Assembly (NCBI GenBank): GCA_963678705.1
Contig: OY783205.1
Span: 26,899,034 to 26,963,033 of the forward strand
DNA: 64,000 nt
DNA from: Panorpa germanica
Taxonomy: Eukaryota; Arthropoda; Insecta; Mecoptera; Panorpidae
Direction: 5' to 3'
Position 1 is the first letter of the stretch. Every line of letters starts with the position of its first letter. Under the pieces are notes generated by a model. It did no database searches. It was not told where the DNA came from and saw only the letters and a program-made list of their open reading frames with translations. Of this stretch, positions 11,401 through 26,400 are shown one piece after another. The position numbers and the translations under genes were made by a program.

Positions 11401-14400
11401 TATTATTGTTTATAAGAATTTTATATAAATACAATCACGTTTCCTGGGAATACAGGTTTTTTATATATGCAATAAATATTTGAGGATATCAAAGTCAATA
11501 TCAAGTTTCAAGAAGAATCCGCGACGAAAATTTATCAATTATTGACGTTACTTCTCATGTATACGCTTTGGAAAGCAAGAAACAGTTTTCAGAAGGCAGA
11601 GAAAGTATAAAAGATGAGTCAATGATGTCGTGTGACATGAAATTAAGAAAAACTATATTATATTATAACCTCCAAAATGTGACAATCTGTCAAAATGCAG
11701 TAGGATTTATTTTTAAAAGAACTTTAATGTTACTTTTTGAAACATATAGAAGAGAAAGCAATTTCTATTAGTAATTGTTATTAAAAATAGCAATTTTAAT
11801 TATTTGTCGAACTGTCAAAATTTATATTACTAACGACGCATGCGTGCCAACTAAAAGAACTAATCTCAAATTAAAACACGAATGTGACTAGGAATGCCTA
11901 TTCTAAAAACCTGAAATCTAGATTAAAATATTAAATAAAAACAGTAAATTAAATATCAATACAGTGAGTGGGAATGAGGCTTCAGTTTGGTACAGATTGG
12001 GTACGTTTGATATTGGTCAATACAGTGTTTAAGAGATAAATAAGTTATGTTCGCACTATTCTTACAAATATACACACACAGTAAACATTATGATCAATAC
12101 GTGATACGACATATCATATTGTACATTGACCTGGTACTTTCTGAATCATGCTTTTCCATTTACAATTACGTCAGACGCTGCTCCATCACGATGGCGGATC
12201 GCAGAGATATCACGACCTGCGAAACATATTTGTCACAAGATTTTTTACTTACATTTCCATTTATTTTGTGAACTATTTTGACCCTCAAACTCGTTATTTA
12301 TCTTTTATATTACATTTAAAATATTAATTAATGTCATGTATAGATTTTGTGATACATCAAGGTTAGATTTTATTTATTTCTATTATGTCTGCGTATTTTA
12401 ATCTGGTTGATAATCACATTTTAACAGAATGTGACGTTAAATATAGTTTAAGTGTCTAATTTGCGTAAGTGAATAAGAGCAAAAATGGATTTTTTTATTT
12501 AATTTAATTTATTTAACGTCTGCCTATTTCCGATGTTGAGTACTATTACCTATGAAGCCTTGCTGTTTATTTTATGCCGGTTTCACAACAGAGAGACAGT
12601 TTTGTTGTCAAAAAACAAAACAAAATCATGTTTTGTTTTATTTTAAAACAGTTCTGTTTGTCAAAAACAGACTGGTTTTGTTTTTAGTGTTTTTCTGTAT
12701 GTCCCATAAAAGTTATAAACTTGATAAACAACAACTGACAACCGCAAATGTTCACAAAAAACAAAACTACGTGTTTTTTTTACTAAAACAGTTTTTAAAG
12801 ACAAAAATGTTTTGAGAACTGTCTCTTTGGTATAAACTCTTGTGTTTTTATTTAGAAAAACAAGTTTTTGTTCGTGTTTTATTGAACTGTCTCTCTGGTG
12901 TGAAACCGGCATTACAATAATTTAAAAGTTCTTAGTTTGCTTTTACAATCATCTAATAATTTAGCGATCAATTGTCAAAGACAAGTGCAGTATTCGCAGA
13001 AACGTTGCAGCTCCATCGAGGCCATATTCGACGGAGGAAATCTATAAGCCTCATAAATAAACTTGCACTAAACATGCCTGGCCAAATAGACTATTAAACG
13101 ACGTTTAAAACCTGTTAGTTTTTGTACAGAATTCTTAATATATTTAAATAAACTAAACAAGTAAGGAAGGAGGGGGGGGGGGCACGTTTCATGTTGTTGT
13201 CCACAATAGTTGTTTACCTAGTCTAGGATTTACCTGGAATTCATAGAAATAACAAAAATATTGTAAATACATTATTTACAATATTTTTAAAAATACCTTC
13301 AAATTTTGTTAGTCCTTTTTATTATTTTAACGTTTTTTTTTCATACATTTTATTATTCAACTCGTTTTAAAAATGCTTTTAAAGGTAATACTGTCCAGGT
13401 AACAAACCTGGTAGATGTTCGTTTCTTTCTTTAGGTGTTTTAAATAAAGTTTCTGATTGTTTATAAGATAATAATAAACAAACAAGAACATTTAAATTGG
13501 AGCTACGAATGTTTTGCTTGCCAATTACTTTGGAAAGTAAGTTTTAAAATTTCTAATTCGTGTAGATTTTCTTAATATATCGAAAATTAATATTGACAAA
13601 CCTGTTATACACAACCAGATATTTTATTCGTTAAAAAGCTGATGCAATTTGAAGCTGTAATCAATTATAAAATAAAAATTAAATGAAAAACGTACGATAG
13701 TAATCATGAATGCCAAGACACGTCTGTCCCCTCAAAGGAAGTTGATAATATCTTACAGTAGTGACGTATATCGCCTGACCACAATGTGATAAATAATATA
13801 AACAAAGCCTTACAAAAATATTATCTTTTTAAACATTTCATTCATGAGTTTGTATGTCGTAATGGAGCGCGCGCTCGAGTGATGTTGACAAAACAATTAA
13901 CAAAACTTGTTTGGTTGTCGGTACAGCATGCTGTTGCTAAGCAAGGTTTCTGCTTATCTGTTTTTGATTAAAAACTTGTTGATAAATTATTCGCCTCTGC
14001 TATTTTGCATTTAAATTGTTAACATTATTTAATATACGTACATCCTAAAAAAATTGGCTCAATCAACGAATGTATTTTTTAATTTGTTTTGTAAATATGT
14101 TTTTATTTAATTTACAATTTACTCTATTTTAATTGTACATAATCAATTTATATTGATAACAACCAAACCCAGAAAATATACCTCTATATACTTTTATATA
14201 CTCTTAACTCTTTTTCTGGATAAGACATATGTTTTTTAAGACATGTGCAGTCAAGATAAATAATATTGAACCTTTCTTGACGAGAGTGGCGCGACGCGGC
14301 ACCTGCCCCACAACAAAGAAGACTCTTACTGGTTTCCGTTCAAAGTAATTTACATAATACTTACTTGTAACTGTCTTGCAAGATATAAAAAGTTTATTTC

Positions 14401-17400
14401 TTGAAAGAATGCTGATACAGTGTTGTCAAAGAAGAGGTTTCGTTAGAAAATATATGGAGATAGATATCTAATATTCCAATTTTTATATTTTTATACTCTA
14501 TATATTTTTAAGTCTTATGCGTAAGTTTGAGAACCATAATAAAGGTTATAAAATTTATGACAAACCCTTAGAAATGTTACCAGTCATATAAAAATTGGAA
14601 TTTAACTAAAAAATATAACAATATTAATTTTCAAAAGTTATTTTTGCGGTCCCAACTCATTGAAAGTCCGTGGAAGAAAGCTTAAAATGTAGATACGTTA
14701 TTCATCTAACTAATTGCAGCTTTAGATTTTGATTCGCGTTTATAGTTACCTACATAAAACGATTTAAACATAAAAAAAACATGGTTTTTTTGATAATATT
14801 TAACCTGCTGTATAATATCGCCATCTATATTTCGCGAATCTAAAAATGGCCACGTATCGTTTCACCTTAAATAGATAAATTGCATAATTTAAACGAACCG
14901 TGTTTTTTTTTAATGGCCAACTGTATTCAATAAAAGAATGTTCCAATAAAATACACGAAATGAAAAGAAAGTATAACCTATAGCATACCTATGTAACATA
15001 CCTGGCATTAGAATCATGCTTTAACTATGGGAATTGCAAACAATTAAACCAGACAGTTGCTATAATACGTTACGTATGAATAAAACAAATACTGACGGCT
15101 GTTGATGATGAAATCACCCAAAACATAAATAATTACATAAAAAAGTTAATTAGAAATGTATTTATAGCGAAAATTTGAGGTTATGTTACCGGAAATAGAT
15201 GTTAGCATACCATAATTAACTATGTAGATATATAAACAAAATATTTTGCAATTGTTGACTCGACTGTTGCAAAAATAAATGTAAACTTTCTCAAATATAT
15301 TTGTGATTTAATAACAAAATAAGTTTGGTGATTGAGAACTCATGGGATACACGAAATTTCATTTTATTTTGATAAAAGTCAATCACTGCCATCTTTACAA
15401 AATGGTGGTCATACAAAAATGGCGACGAAGTGTGTTATATAACTAATTCTAAGCAAACTGACTGTATTACATTTGTCTGTTTTCTCGGTACTAAATGGGA
15501 ATATATGGAGATGTGCACAATTGCAACAAGTAAAGATAAAAATATTAGCGTTGTCTCTATTTGTTCAATGTACACGACAAGGAGAGCTGTATCTCCTTTG
15601 TGTGTTCTTTGGCTGGTCTTATATTTACAAAAGTTAAATTTGCCTGCTGCTGTTTTTATATAAAAGGAAGTTGCATTAAAAAATTCAAAGAAAGGAGGAA
15701 ATAAACAGGCTTATATAATATTTAATGATGTGGTTAGTTTATTAAAAAGTATTGCGTCTGATATAATATAAAAATACTCCGTGAAATACGTCATTATTTC
15801 GGGTTTTAGAACCACATATCTGCACCACGAAGATAAGGACCACATTTTAGCAACAACTTAATATTGTTGTCGTCAGTTGAATATTACAAAATGTTATACA
15901 ATTAAAACTATTTATTTATTTATTTGCCTTAACTTTTATTCGTCATAGCCACCATCAAACATTTTTTATATATATTTCACATTTTATAATTCTATTTTAA
16001 TTATTAATTATTTAATTATTTAATATTTAAATAGTGCACTAATTCATTTTGAATCACTTAACTAAAATTTAGTATTAGCAGGAAAAGTTTTAATCACATC
16101 TAATATTTCACTATTAATTTTTGATCTTTCTAAACTATAATTTATGCATTCAAATATAATATGATCCAAAGTTCCTTCTTCACCACATTGACATCTATCG
16201 TCAGATTTAATATTAATTTTGTACAGGTGAGCTGGAGTTTTACAATGATTACTTTTGATTCTGATTATAGTTGATATAATTTTGCGTTTAATAATAATCT
16301 CTTCCTTTTAATAATTGACTTTTGTTAATGAAATCTTGATTTCTCAAATTGAAGTTTAATTTTTTGATTATATTAAAAATTTCATATGAAGGTAATTTCA
16401 CTTTCATCTCAATTTCCAAATTTATTGATTCCTTTGCCAATTTATCCGCAATTTCAATTACTCTTATTCCACAATGTCCCGGTATCCACATAAATTTTAT
16501 GGTATTATTCTTATTTATTATATAGAAATACATCTCCTTAATTTTGCATTACCTCATTTGCATTACATCATTGAGAAAAAGGGTAATATATTTGCCTTGT
16601 GGTTACGCAGTTTTATATTTTTAATAGAAAAAATCAAATCAATATAATTTTCTAGTAGAAATAAAATTAGATATAAATCGTTTGACACGTACTGTATAGA
16701 CGCAACACACTTTTAAACCATATTGCAGCACAATAGAGTCCTTGAATTGATCCTCATTTTCACTAAAAACTCTATTTTGTTTTATTTTTACATAAAAGTC
16801 AAGGTTAAATATTTTCTAACAAAAATAGCAAAGAAATCATAAAATAAAAGTGTTTTTTGTGATACAGCTATACAGTTCATATCTTTTATGTCTTATGTAC
16901 ATGAATATAGGGAACGTAGAAACATGACCATTTCAAAAACCAAGTCGATTATTCAGCAAAAACGCGATCGCTGACTTACACGACGTATAATATAAAAGAA
17001 GAAGAAAATAATGTCGTAGCCTTGATGAAGTCGATTAATGATTTGTTCTTTAAGAATCGTGATTGTTCTTATGTATACGTACATATTTATATCTAAAAAG
17101 AATCCAGGAAAAATATGTCAAAATGTCACATCTGTTAATAAGTTCGTGTGATGTCACATAGATGGCGCCACTACTGATTTATTTATTACCAACCTTGTGT
17201 CAAAATTTCATGACATTGCAACCATTAGTTTACCAGTTACACTGATTTTAGTCACGCTACTTTTCTCATATGAAAAATAGACTTTTTTTTAAATTTTTAC
17301 CTTTATATATTTATTTCTAATAGTTTACTGGACTATATTATAGACAAACAATGTAACGATTCTAGTTCACGTTGAAACATCGAAATAAAAAAGTTAGATA

Positions 17401-20400
17401 ATGTTTATAGAGCATTCAAGTAACAGTAAATATTTGTGAAGAGAATCTGAAGGTACATACGTCAGTCGAATAACAAAGGAATAAACTGTAGCTACAAAAA
17501 CAGAGCTCCAAAATACCAAACGTTCAAACACCGATACTTGGTGAACCGAAATAAAGAGGTATGTGGGGGTAGAATGGGAGGGGGACAGTAAAATCAGCTA
17601 TAACATGATGCAATTCGATTTTACTATTGTTGGTAAAAGTAAATTGTTTTATTTAATGATAGTAGTTTGTAATTACAAAAGTTGCACAGGCGTAATTGAG
17701 CTACGTATGGACGCAATCCGCTAAACAACATCTTGGACAATACACTAACGATAGCCTTCCTTTCAAGATCAAATACAGACTACCAAAAGATACAATCTGT
17801 AAGCGCATGCGCAAGTAGGGGTTTTTAACCACGTTTCCTTACAAAAACACACAAGACAAAATATAATACAAAACGACAACTAACTGTGGCCTTAATCTCA
17901 GGCCAGGCACCATACATGAGAATAAGATATACTGTAATTAAAATTAATGAACTTTGGAAAAGAAATTACTGGATAGATTTATATTCAGAATAAAGTACAA
18001 TTCGAAACAAATATTTTAAATTCTTTAAGACAATTTCAATGACCATAGGCATGATATAATCATATGTATAGGTATACAATACATGTAATAAAATTGTGGA
18101 TATACTTGACACAGAAAAATTTGTCACAACATATTGACATGATATAATTAAGTATACTCTTACAGGTGTATTAATAAAGTATTTATAAAAAAATTCATTA
18201 AAATTTTAATTAAATCGAACGTGTAATTAAAATACAGCGCAACGCTAATAAACTGATGCCTAAAAATAATTTGAAAAACAAATAACAGAAAGAGAATAGC
18301 TCAGCCTTTGTTATCATAAGACTGTTTTGCGTCATGCTCCGCAGAATCATGTCTCTGGATATTAATACACACAGATGAATACATCGCTCTTGAAATTAGG
18401 AACAAATTCCCGAAAGCATTTTAATCGAATGTTTTTAAAAATATGTAATAGACCATAACTTCCCGTACAATAGCTGTCATCATTCAAAATATTTTTTAAG
18501 GTTATGTATATACACATATAAGTTAACGGCCAAATTCTTATGTTTTTTACTTACAAAGTATTTTAATCCTCAGTTTGTTGCAGTATTTTAATTAATCATC
18601 TCTTTACTAGGAAATAATAAACCTAAGTCCATACTATTATCCATATCACTCCAGATAAAGTTATTTCAAAGTATACAAAGCAACATGCGTCACTGGTTCA
18701 GCGTTTATTATCATTTTGCAAATATTGCAACTTTGGTTCTGTTTTGTATCTATACAATTGTATAGATATTTATAATATTATGCTATTATTACTAGACACC
18801 CAGTTCAATTGTTGATTGACAACACGTTTTATTAAATGAAATGGAAATTTTTAATCGTTTGTTTATGTTTTAAAGGTTATGTATTACTGTTACTAAGCGC
18901 CATCTTGTTTTAGTGAGTAAACAACATATTATGGATATGGTACTGTTAGTCATTTTATTGTTTTAATTGATTATAAATTGAATTGAGTTATATCCATTTG
19001 ACCGATTATGAAATATGGCAACACTATAAACACAATAACTAAGTCATCCTTTTCCTTGACGCTCTTTATTTTATTATAATGGGCTGGTGTCCTATGTCTT
19101 AATTTCTATAAAAGTGTACTATATATTCATAATGTGGGTTACTAGAACCTCAAATGTTCAATTATTTTTAAAAAACTCCTTATATGTTAAGAGATATTAA
19201 CAATTAAAAAAGTCATTTTGTCCCTTTAATTATTAAAGGGATTCAACGTTGTACACATTCCAACACATCACACACCTTGACATCACAATCCTTGTGTAAG
19301 ATTACCAACCTTACAGCTCATAAATTTCTGCTATATGTATTTATATATCAAAATATCAAATATTATTTACAGCTATTTCAAGGAACAATAAAATTCCAAT
19401 ATTATGTCTGGCTTAGCAGGGTTAAATAAAATAAAAACTTATTATTCTTTGATTTCACTTGATTATTTGACTACCAACAGCTACAAAACATTACCACAGC
19501 ACAGACCTACTCAACAAATAACTGACGTCAAAATGCATTTCACGTCATAAAAATATGGCCGACCATTTCTTGCGCTAAAACTACAATTCAAACTTTTAAT
19601 TGCTATATCTCCGTCAACATTTAGATATTGAATAAAATAGACACGCCAATACACATTTATTAACATCAATTTCAATCAACAATTGAAAAATCGACCACTG
19701 AAAAATGAGGACACAAGCCCATTAAGTATAATAATAATAAAACTTATAATTAATTAGTTAATAATCATCATTCCATTTACATAAATAATATTTCTCGTAA
19801 ATTATTACGGCGATGACAGACTGATAGAACTAAAGTGAAAATATTTAAGGCGCCAACATTTAAACTAAAATAATTACCTACATTGTAAATATTTATCAAT
19901 AAGGCTGAATTTTTGTAAGTCTACAAGATAATATTTAAACTTTAAAACTGTTTATTTTCTTTAAGTTTTTATTTGATAAATCAGATAATTTGTAATCAAA
20001 ATAAATACAAAATAATATTGTATTTTGTACCGTTATATCAGCGAACAAATTCAAGGTAAATTTTATCACACAGACGCATACATATACGTTTTACTGATAA
20101 CGCCTCATAATACAATTTATAAGCTATTGGTTATGTTGCGATTAATTTTATGCGAGTTGGAATTGGATATTATACACAGAAAGTATCAATAAGCAGTATT
20201 TAGTACCTCAAGTAGCAGTCTGCATTCGTTATACAATATTTTAATAATATCTTATTAATCAATAATATTTTTGTTATTGTTTAGGTTCTATAGTTCGTTT
20301 CTGCTTGACTCAACCATGAGTCAACTGACTTCACTCGATTAGGTCATATTTCTGGCGCTATAAAAAATACAAATGAATCATGTGAATCAATAGCTTTGTA

Positions 20401-23400
20401 AAATGTCGCCGTAACTGTTAAACTATGTGAAATACCTGTAAGTCGTATAGTCTGTACACATAAAAAAACAAAAAACAATTACTATCTACTAAACGCTGTT
20501 CAACACCTGCTAGCTATCTTTATATTTGATCTAGAAAACAAAATTTCTGTTTATTTATTGCTTTTTTATTGTTTAGTTTCGAAACTTTAATTAATTTATA
20601 ATGAGATTATTGAAATAATTTTATATTGGTTAAAAGTCGCCCTGTATGTTGCTTTCAATTAAACTAAATTCATAAAGTATCATTCCCACTCACTGCTTTA
20701 ATTTAATTTTGTATTTAATTTAAATTGTTTAGCATATGGCAATACGCGTAGTCATTCACAGTACCATTTTAATTTAATTTATTTGTTAAGTTTTCTTAGT
20801 TTTCTTAGAACCTTACAAGGTCCAATGTTTTAAATTAAAAATATTAAATTAAGAAAAACTATATTATATTATAACCTCCAAAATGTGACAATCTGTCAAA
20901 ATGCAGTAGGATTTACTTTTAAAAGAAGTTCAATGTTAGTTTTTGAAAAATATAGAAGTGAAAACAATTTCTATCAGTAATTGTTATTAAAAAAAGCAAT
21001 TTTAAATATTTCACATACAATTTTGTCGAACTGTCAAAATTTATATTACTAACGATGCATACGCACCAACTAAATTAACTAAAATTAAATTAAAACACAA
21101 ATGTGAAAAGGAATGCTTAACACCTGAAATCTAGATTAAAATATTAAATAAAAACAGTGAGTGGGAATGAGGCTTTAGTTTTATTCTAAATTAAATAAAA
21201 CACAAAAATAAAAATATATATAAACAAAACTGTATTTCTCTGAAGAAGAAGAACCTAAGTCTACTTAAATATCCTTTATTAAAACAAGATCCACCATAGA
21301 TCCATAGAGTTATGCTACATAGAGCAAAATATTACGAATTGTAGTTACGATATAGAAAATCAAATTAATTTAGATATAGGTCAGGTTTAAACCCCTGCGC
21401 CACCACCTAATCAACATCCACCACAATTAAAATCAATATTACGTAAATAACAGTTTATGATATTAATGAAGAAATTTCAATTAATGATGTATCATTACTT
21501 TAATAATATATATATATTACTAATGATAATTATAATGTATTAAATGTTTCCTTTTTTTAACATATTTGTAATATCTGTTATGGCATTTGTACATTGTGTT
21601 ATACATATATATATATATACCTGTATAAATATCACAGTTACTAAAGAAACTTTCAGGGAACTAACATCTGCTTGAGAGCCATTGTTGTTGTCGGTTTTGT
21701 TATTGTACAGTCACCTTTATAAATACGACGCGTCCTTGATTAATAATATGTTTTATTATTATACACTCAACACTAAAAGTTAAACTTATATTAAATATGC
21801 TTTGTTGACTTTTTAACGTATTCCAAAATCACCTGCTATATTTTCTAAGTTACATGCTGAATGGTATCCTGTACTTTAATATGCAATTGCGTAGACACAT
21901 GAACGAATTCATAAAAACTGCCTACATTAGCAGGAGGTCGTTGATGACACAATTAGTATCGGAAATAAGTCTACTACTTTACAATAACACAATAAAATTT
22001 AAAAAGGCTTGATTATGAAATGAAGGTAACATCTACATCTTTTGATTTAATTTTGAGATTATCCAGCTTGGGCATTTACGTTTTGACACTCACCAATATG
22101 CATTATTTTCTTACTACAGTTGCGAATATCATTAATAAATAATGACCCCATCACAAAAAAATATAATATCCACTGGAAAAAATTAAAACAATTTCTTATA
22201 CAAACATATTAAATATATAAAATCAGGTGTTTATTGTTTACAGTGTAATTGTTTATTTAATGGATTTATCATTATAATTAATTAATAATCATAATACATA
22301 TGTTATAATACACTGTTAATTATATATCGATTAATATTTAGTTAATAAATAATTACATGAAATTTTTTTTATTATTTAATTTTGGTGTTATTTTAACAGT
22401 GTAACAATATATCGATTAACATCATTATGTGACATACGGTGTATAATTTAGTAATTTTCAAAACTTTACTTTCCGGCTATTGAACATAATATTTTAATAT
22501 AAAATCAAAGTTTTAAATATAGTTTAGTGTATTAGTGGGCATGGGAGAAAGCCTTATTATGGTGCAGTGTTCTCTGTAGTATGGCATGGTTTGGTTTGGT
22601 TCACATAGGCAGGCATAGAATTGAATTTCAAGTATGACTCTATTACTGCCTTCTTAACCCACGTCGGTTCTGTCGGTGTTGTGGCACGGCCAGGCGGGCA
22701 TTCGCAGGCCCGTCGGTACCGCTATGCGCATACGGCATAAGCGTCTTTTAAACCTGATTGTGCGCTGTTACAGTGTTGAGTCAGTTGAGTTACAGCTCTC
22801 GCCATAGGAAGTTGTGTTTTTGTGTTATTTTTTTTCTAAAACTTCAATTACAATTACAACTAAAGATAGATATATTTTTCCTGAAAAATAAAAATACATA
22901 TAAACAGTGTATTCCACTATGAGTAATACTCCTACTCATCCAACCACCTACAGCAGCCTCGGCTCAGGTAAAATACTGCACCGCCAAGCGAAGGAGATTG
23001 TAAACAATGTTTACCAACACATAAAGGCACAGGGGGGGCACAAAACACACGTCATAGGAAAGGTCTCAGATATTACAAAAGTATCCAAGCGTTCTGTCGA
23101 GCGAATCGTCAGTGAATATAAAAAAATAGAACGTGGCGAAGTTTCTGCCTTTAAAACACCATCAAAGAAACGAAACCGGAAATCAATTCAAACGGAATTA
23201 GATGGTTTCGATAAATGCGTCATCCGGCGAACGCTGCACAACTACAACACAGCTAACAACATACAACCAACAATTAGAAAACTGCATGAGAAATTGAAGG
23301 AAGATATCAACTTCAAAGGCAGCGTAACAATCCTAAGACAAATTGTCGTCAGCTTAGGATTCCGCTGGAAGAAAACTGGCGAAAATCGTCATAACTTAGT

Positions 23401-26400
23401 AGAACGGCAAGATATTAGAGCAGCGAGGATATATTACTTGAAATGTATTGAGCTATTTAGAAGGAAGGGACGGCCGCTAGTTTTCCTAGATGAAGTATGT
23501 ATTCACAGCTCGCATTCCTGGCCTGATGAAACCGCTGGACCCGAAGCAGTAGCGGAGAAGAAATCGAAACTATCCAAAATAAAAGGGCAAACATTGGTAA
23601 TCGCTGATGCCGGCACCGAAAATGGATTTATACCCGACGCTCTCTTCATGTACAAAGCTGGGAAGATGATGACGAATTTCCACGAAGATCCAACATTCCA
23701 CGCTTCTTACGAGAAATGGTTGGTGGAGCAATTGATTCCAAATCTACCGCAGCAATGTGTCGTCGTTCTAGAAAATACACCGTATAATAATAGAGAGGTT
23801 GATTCTGACATCAATCCTGCAACAAATTCCAAACAGGACATGCAACTCTGGCTGAAACGTCATAATATTGAATACAGCGAAGATATGTACAAGCCTGAGT
23901 TGTATGGATTGATCAAACAAAATAAACCACCAACTAAAGAATATATATTAGATAATCTACTAGCGAAACATGGCCATTTTACTCTTCGCCTACCTTCAGA
24001 TCATCCCGATTTAAGTCCGATCAAATATATTTGGGCTTTAGTTAAAGATCACGTTGCTGAGAAGAACGTAACCTTCAAAATCAACGACGTGATGAGTTAT
24101 GCGGAGGAGAAGATCAAATCCATAACTGGAGAAGAATTTGCTGCAAGGTACAGGCACGCGAAGGCTGTGGAACAAACGTATTTAGTAAATGAGACAATTC
24201 TGGACAACACTTCAGAACTCTCCGTGAATAGTTTCTATGATGATGAAGATTCCAATGAAGAAGATGATTCAGAAGATGATAATAGCACCTCCTCAATGTC
24301 AGTGGACGAGAGCGATTCTGATTAAATCAACTGACTAGACTGAACTGCCAGTAGAAATAATAAATATGCATTTACATTTCTATTTTACTATTATTTTATT
24401 ATTGTTTTGTACTATTCTTATATTTAAGAAATATAGAAATTCTTTTAACTATTTTAAATGTTGAGTTTTTCTTTTATAAATTTAATTTTGTTTTGATAAT
24501 TAATATAGGTTTAATAAAGGAAATAATAATACTTATTTTTAAAGTGGTGTGAGTCCCCTTTTTTGTTTACATTTTATATAATATTACATAATATAAATTT
24601 ATTAACTAATAATGTTCTAGTTTACTAAATTATGATTCGAAAATTACATTGCCTAAATATTACAGATTTTTAAATAGTAAATAATAAAGATAAATATCAA
24701 CTGTTATCATTATCTTTATTTTTATCTAAAATGAACTTGCCCCATTTTCAAAATATACCGTTCCATATTCTATAATACATTCCATTACATTGAAATATTT
24801 TTATCTATATATTTTTTCGTAATTAGTAATGGGTAAAAATATCCTTTTATATACTCAGCAATCCATTCGGTCGCTGTGTCGTCCTACATTTTTCTATACC
24901 AAGAACCTATTTCAATTTTATCTTATTTTATTATTTTAAAACGACTCGAACCTTTACACTATATTGTGACTCACAAAAATAAACGAAGAACATGGCTGAA
25001 TCCTTTGAACAGGATCCCCAATGTTATGTTTTTGACAAAGAAGAAAGCTGATACTTTAAAATCTTCTTGACTACCTGAACATCCACAAAAGATTCTTTCT
25101 GCATTTCTTAACACATGAAAAAAGATCTATTCTCAGTGATTTAAAACTGCAGCTTGCAACAGAGGCGTACATAGTGAGAATATTTTTAATCTTGCGTTTA
25201 TTCTACAAGCTATAAGGAGTACGTACCTCGTTTGCTTGCCCTGTGCACGGCTATGGTGATAGCCATTCATTCACCTTTCCAAAACGAACTAATGACGAAA
25301 GACAAATTTCTTGTTAATTTACGATAATCATAATTAACAAAGTTGCATTCCTTACAAATTTGCAAGCTTTTCAAAATGATATAATCATCAGCAAATTACT
25401 ATAAAATACTTTAAAAGTATTTTCAATATTTGTTTCATTGCATTTAGTTAAAAATAACCGACTTCTGTTCAATATTCTTTTTTTAATTATTATAAACAAA
25501 CAAAATTTTATAACACTGTAAATTGTAAACAATTATCCACATTTAAGTATAGTTTATTTATATTTATAATAATATTTGTTTATAAGAAACTATGGACGGT
25601 ATACAAACAAATTTGTTTTAATTGTTAGTTTGGTAAATTTCCGTTAAAAACAGATGTTTGATTTTATTATTGTTATGGGTTGACAAGGTCAAAGGTTTCA
25701 GAGGAAATCTATGTCGCAATATGTGCTTGTTAGCTTAGTTTATTATAAAAAGATCTTTAGATATAATAAGAAATAAAAACTGGTGCATTAGGGCTTTAAA
25801 AATAACAATAGGTTCAATAAAATTGGGGCATGCCCTATTTGATATTTTAAGCTTTAATAAAATTTTTTTTTAACTTATAAAACAAACTGAAAAATGTTAT
25901 AATCTTCATTTGCTACAATTCAAAGTAATCTTACCTCATTTATACTTAAAATATGTCTCCTTCTAGTTTATCCTCTTACTTCCACCATCCATCCTCTTCC
26001 ATCACTCTTTCCTTGCGATATAGCTTTAGGCTTTGTTTTCTCCAATATCCGCTTCCTCTTTCTTCGTTACCTACTCCAAACCTGCAATCATTCTCGTTCC
26101 TTACTTCTCCGTTTTTTCAAGTTAAGCAAACCTTACTAATTAAACATAAATCTTCTAAACACGCAGCTTCCATTTTAACTTCATAAACAAAATATTTTTC
26201 CCAGACTATCTAATTCCCATTGCCATGTTAAAACACATCACCAATTTAAAAGTTGGGGAACAGTTAAAAATGTAACCCTCTGTAAAATCTATATCGACCA
26301 TATGCCGGTTCAAATCATGTATTTACCAACAGATGAAAAAAAATTAAAACTAAAATTCGAATGTAAACAAACCTTGTGTGTTAGAGTATAATGGAATGTT

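Noticed and set aside
22907..22918. GTG at 22907 as the start of the transposase-like protein
   Set aside because: A eukaryotic nuclear gene should use the ATG at 22919. The four extra residues come from reading GTG as a start.
24876..25160. Faint HARBI1-like peptide ([12 protein letters not shown])
   Set aside because: Only one short motif, then a broken frame. Not enough to call a transposase relic.
25953..26186. A Ser/Pro/Leu-rich 77-residue frame
   Set aside because: It follows from a polypyrimidine tract; no domain or context supports it.
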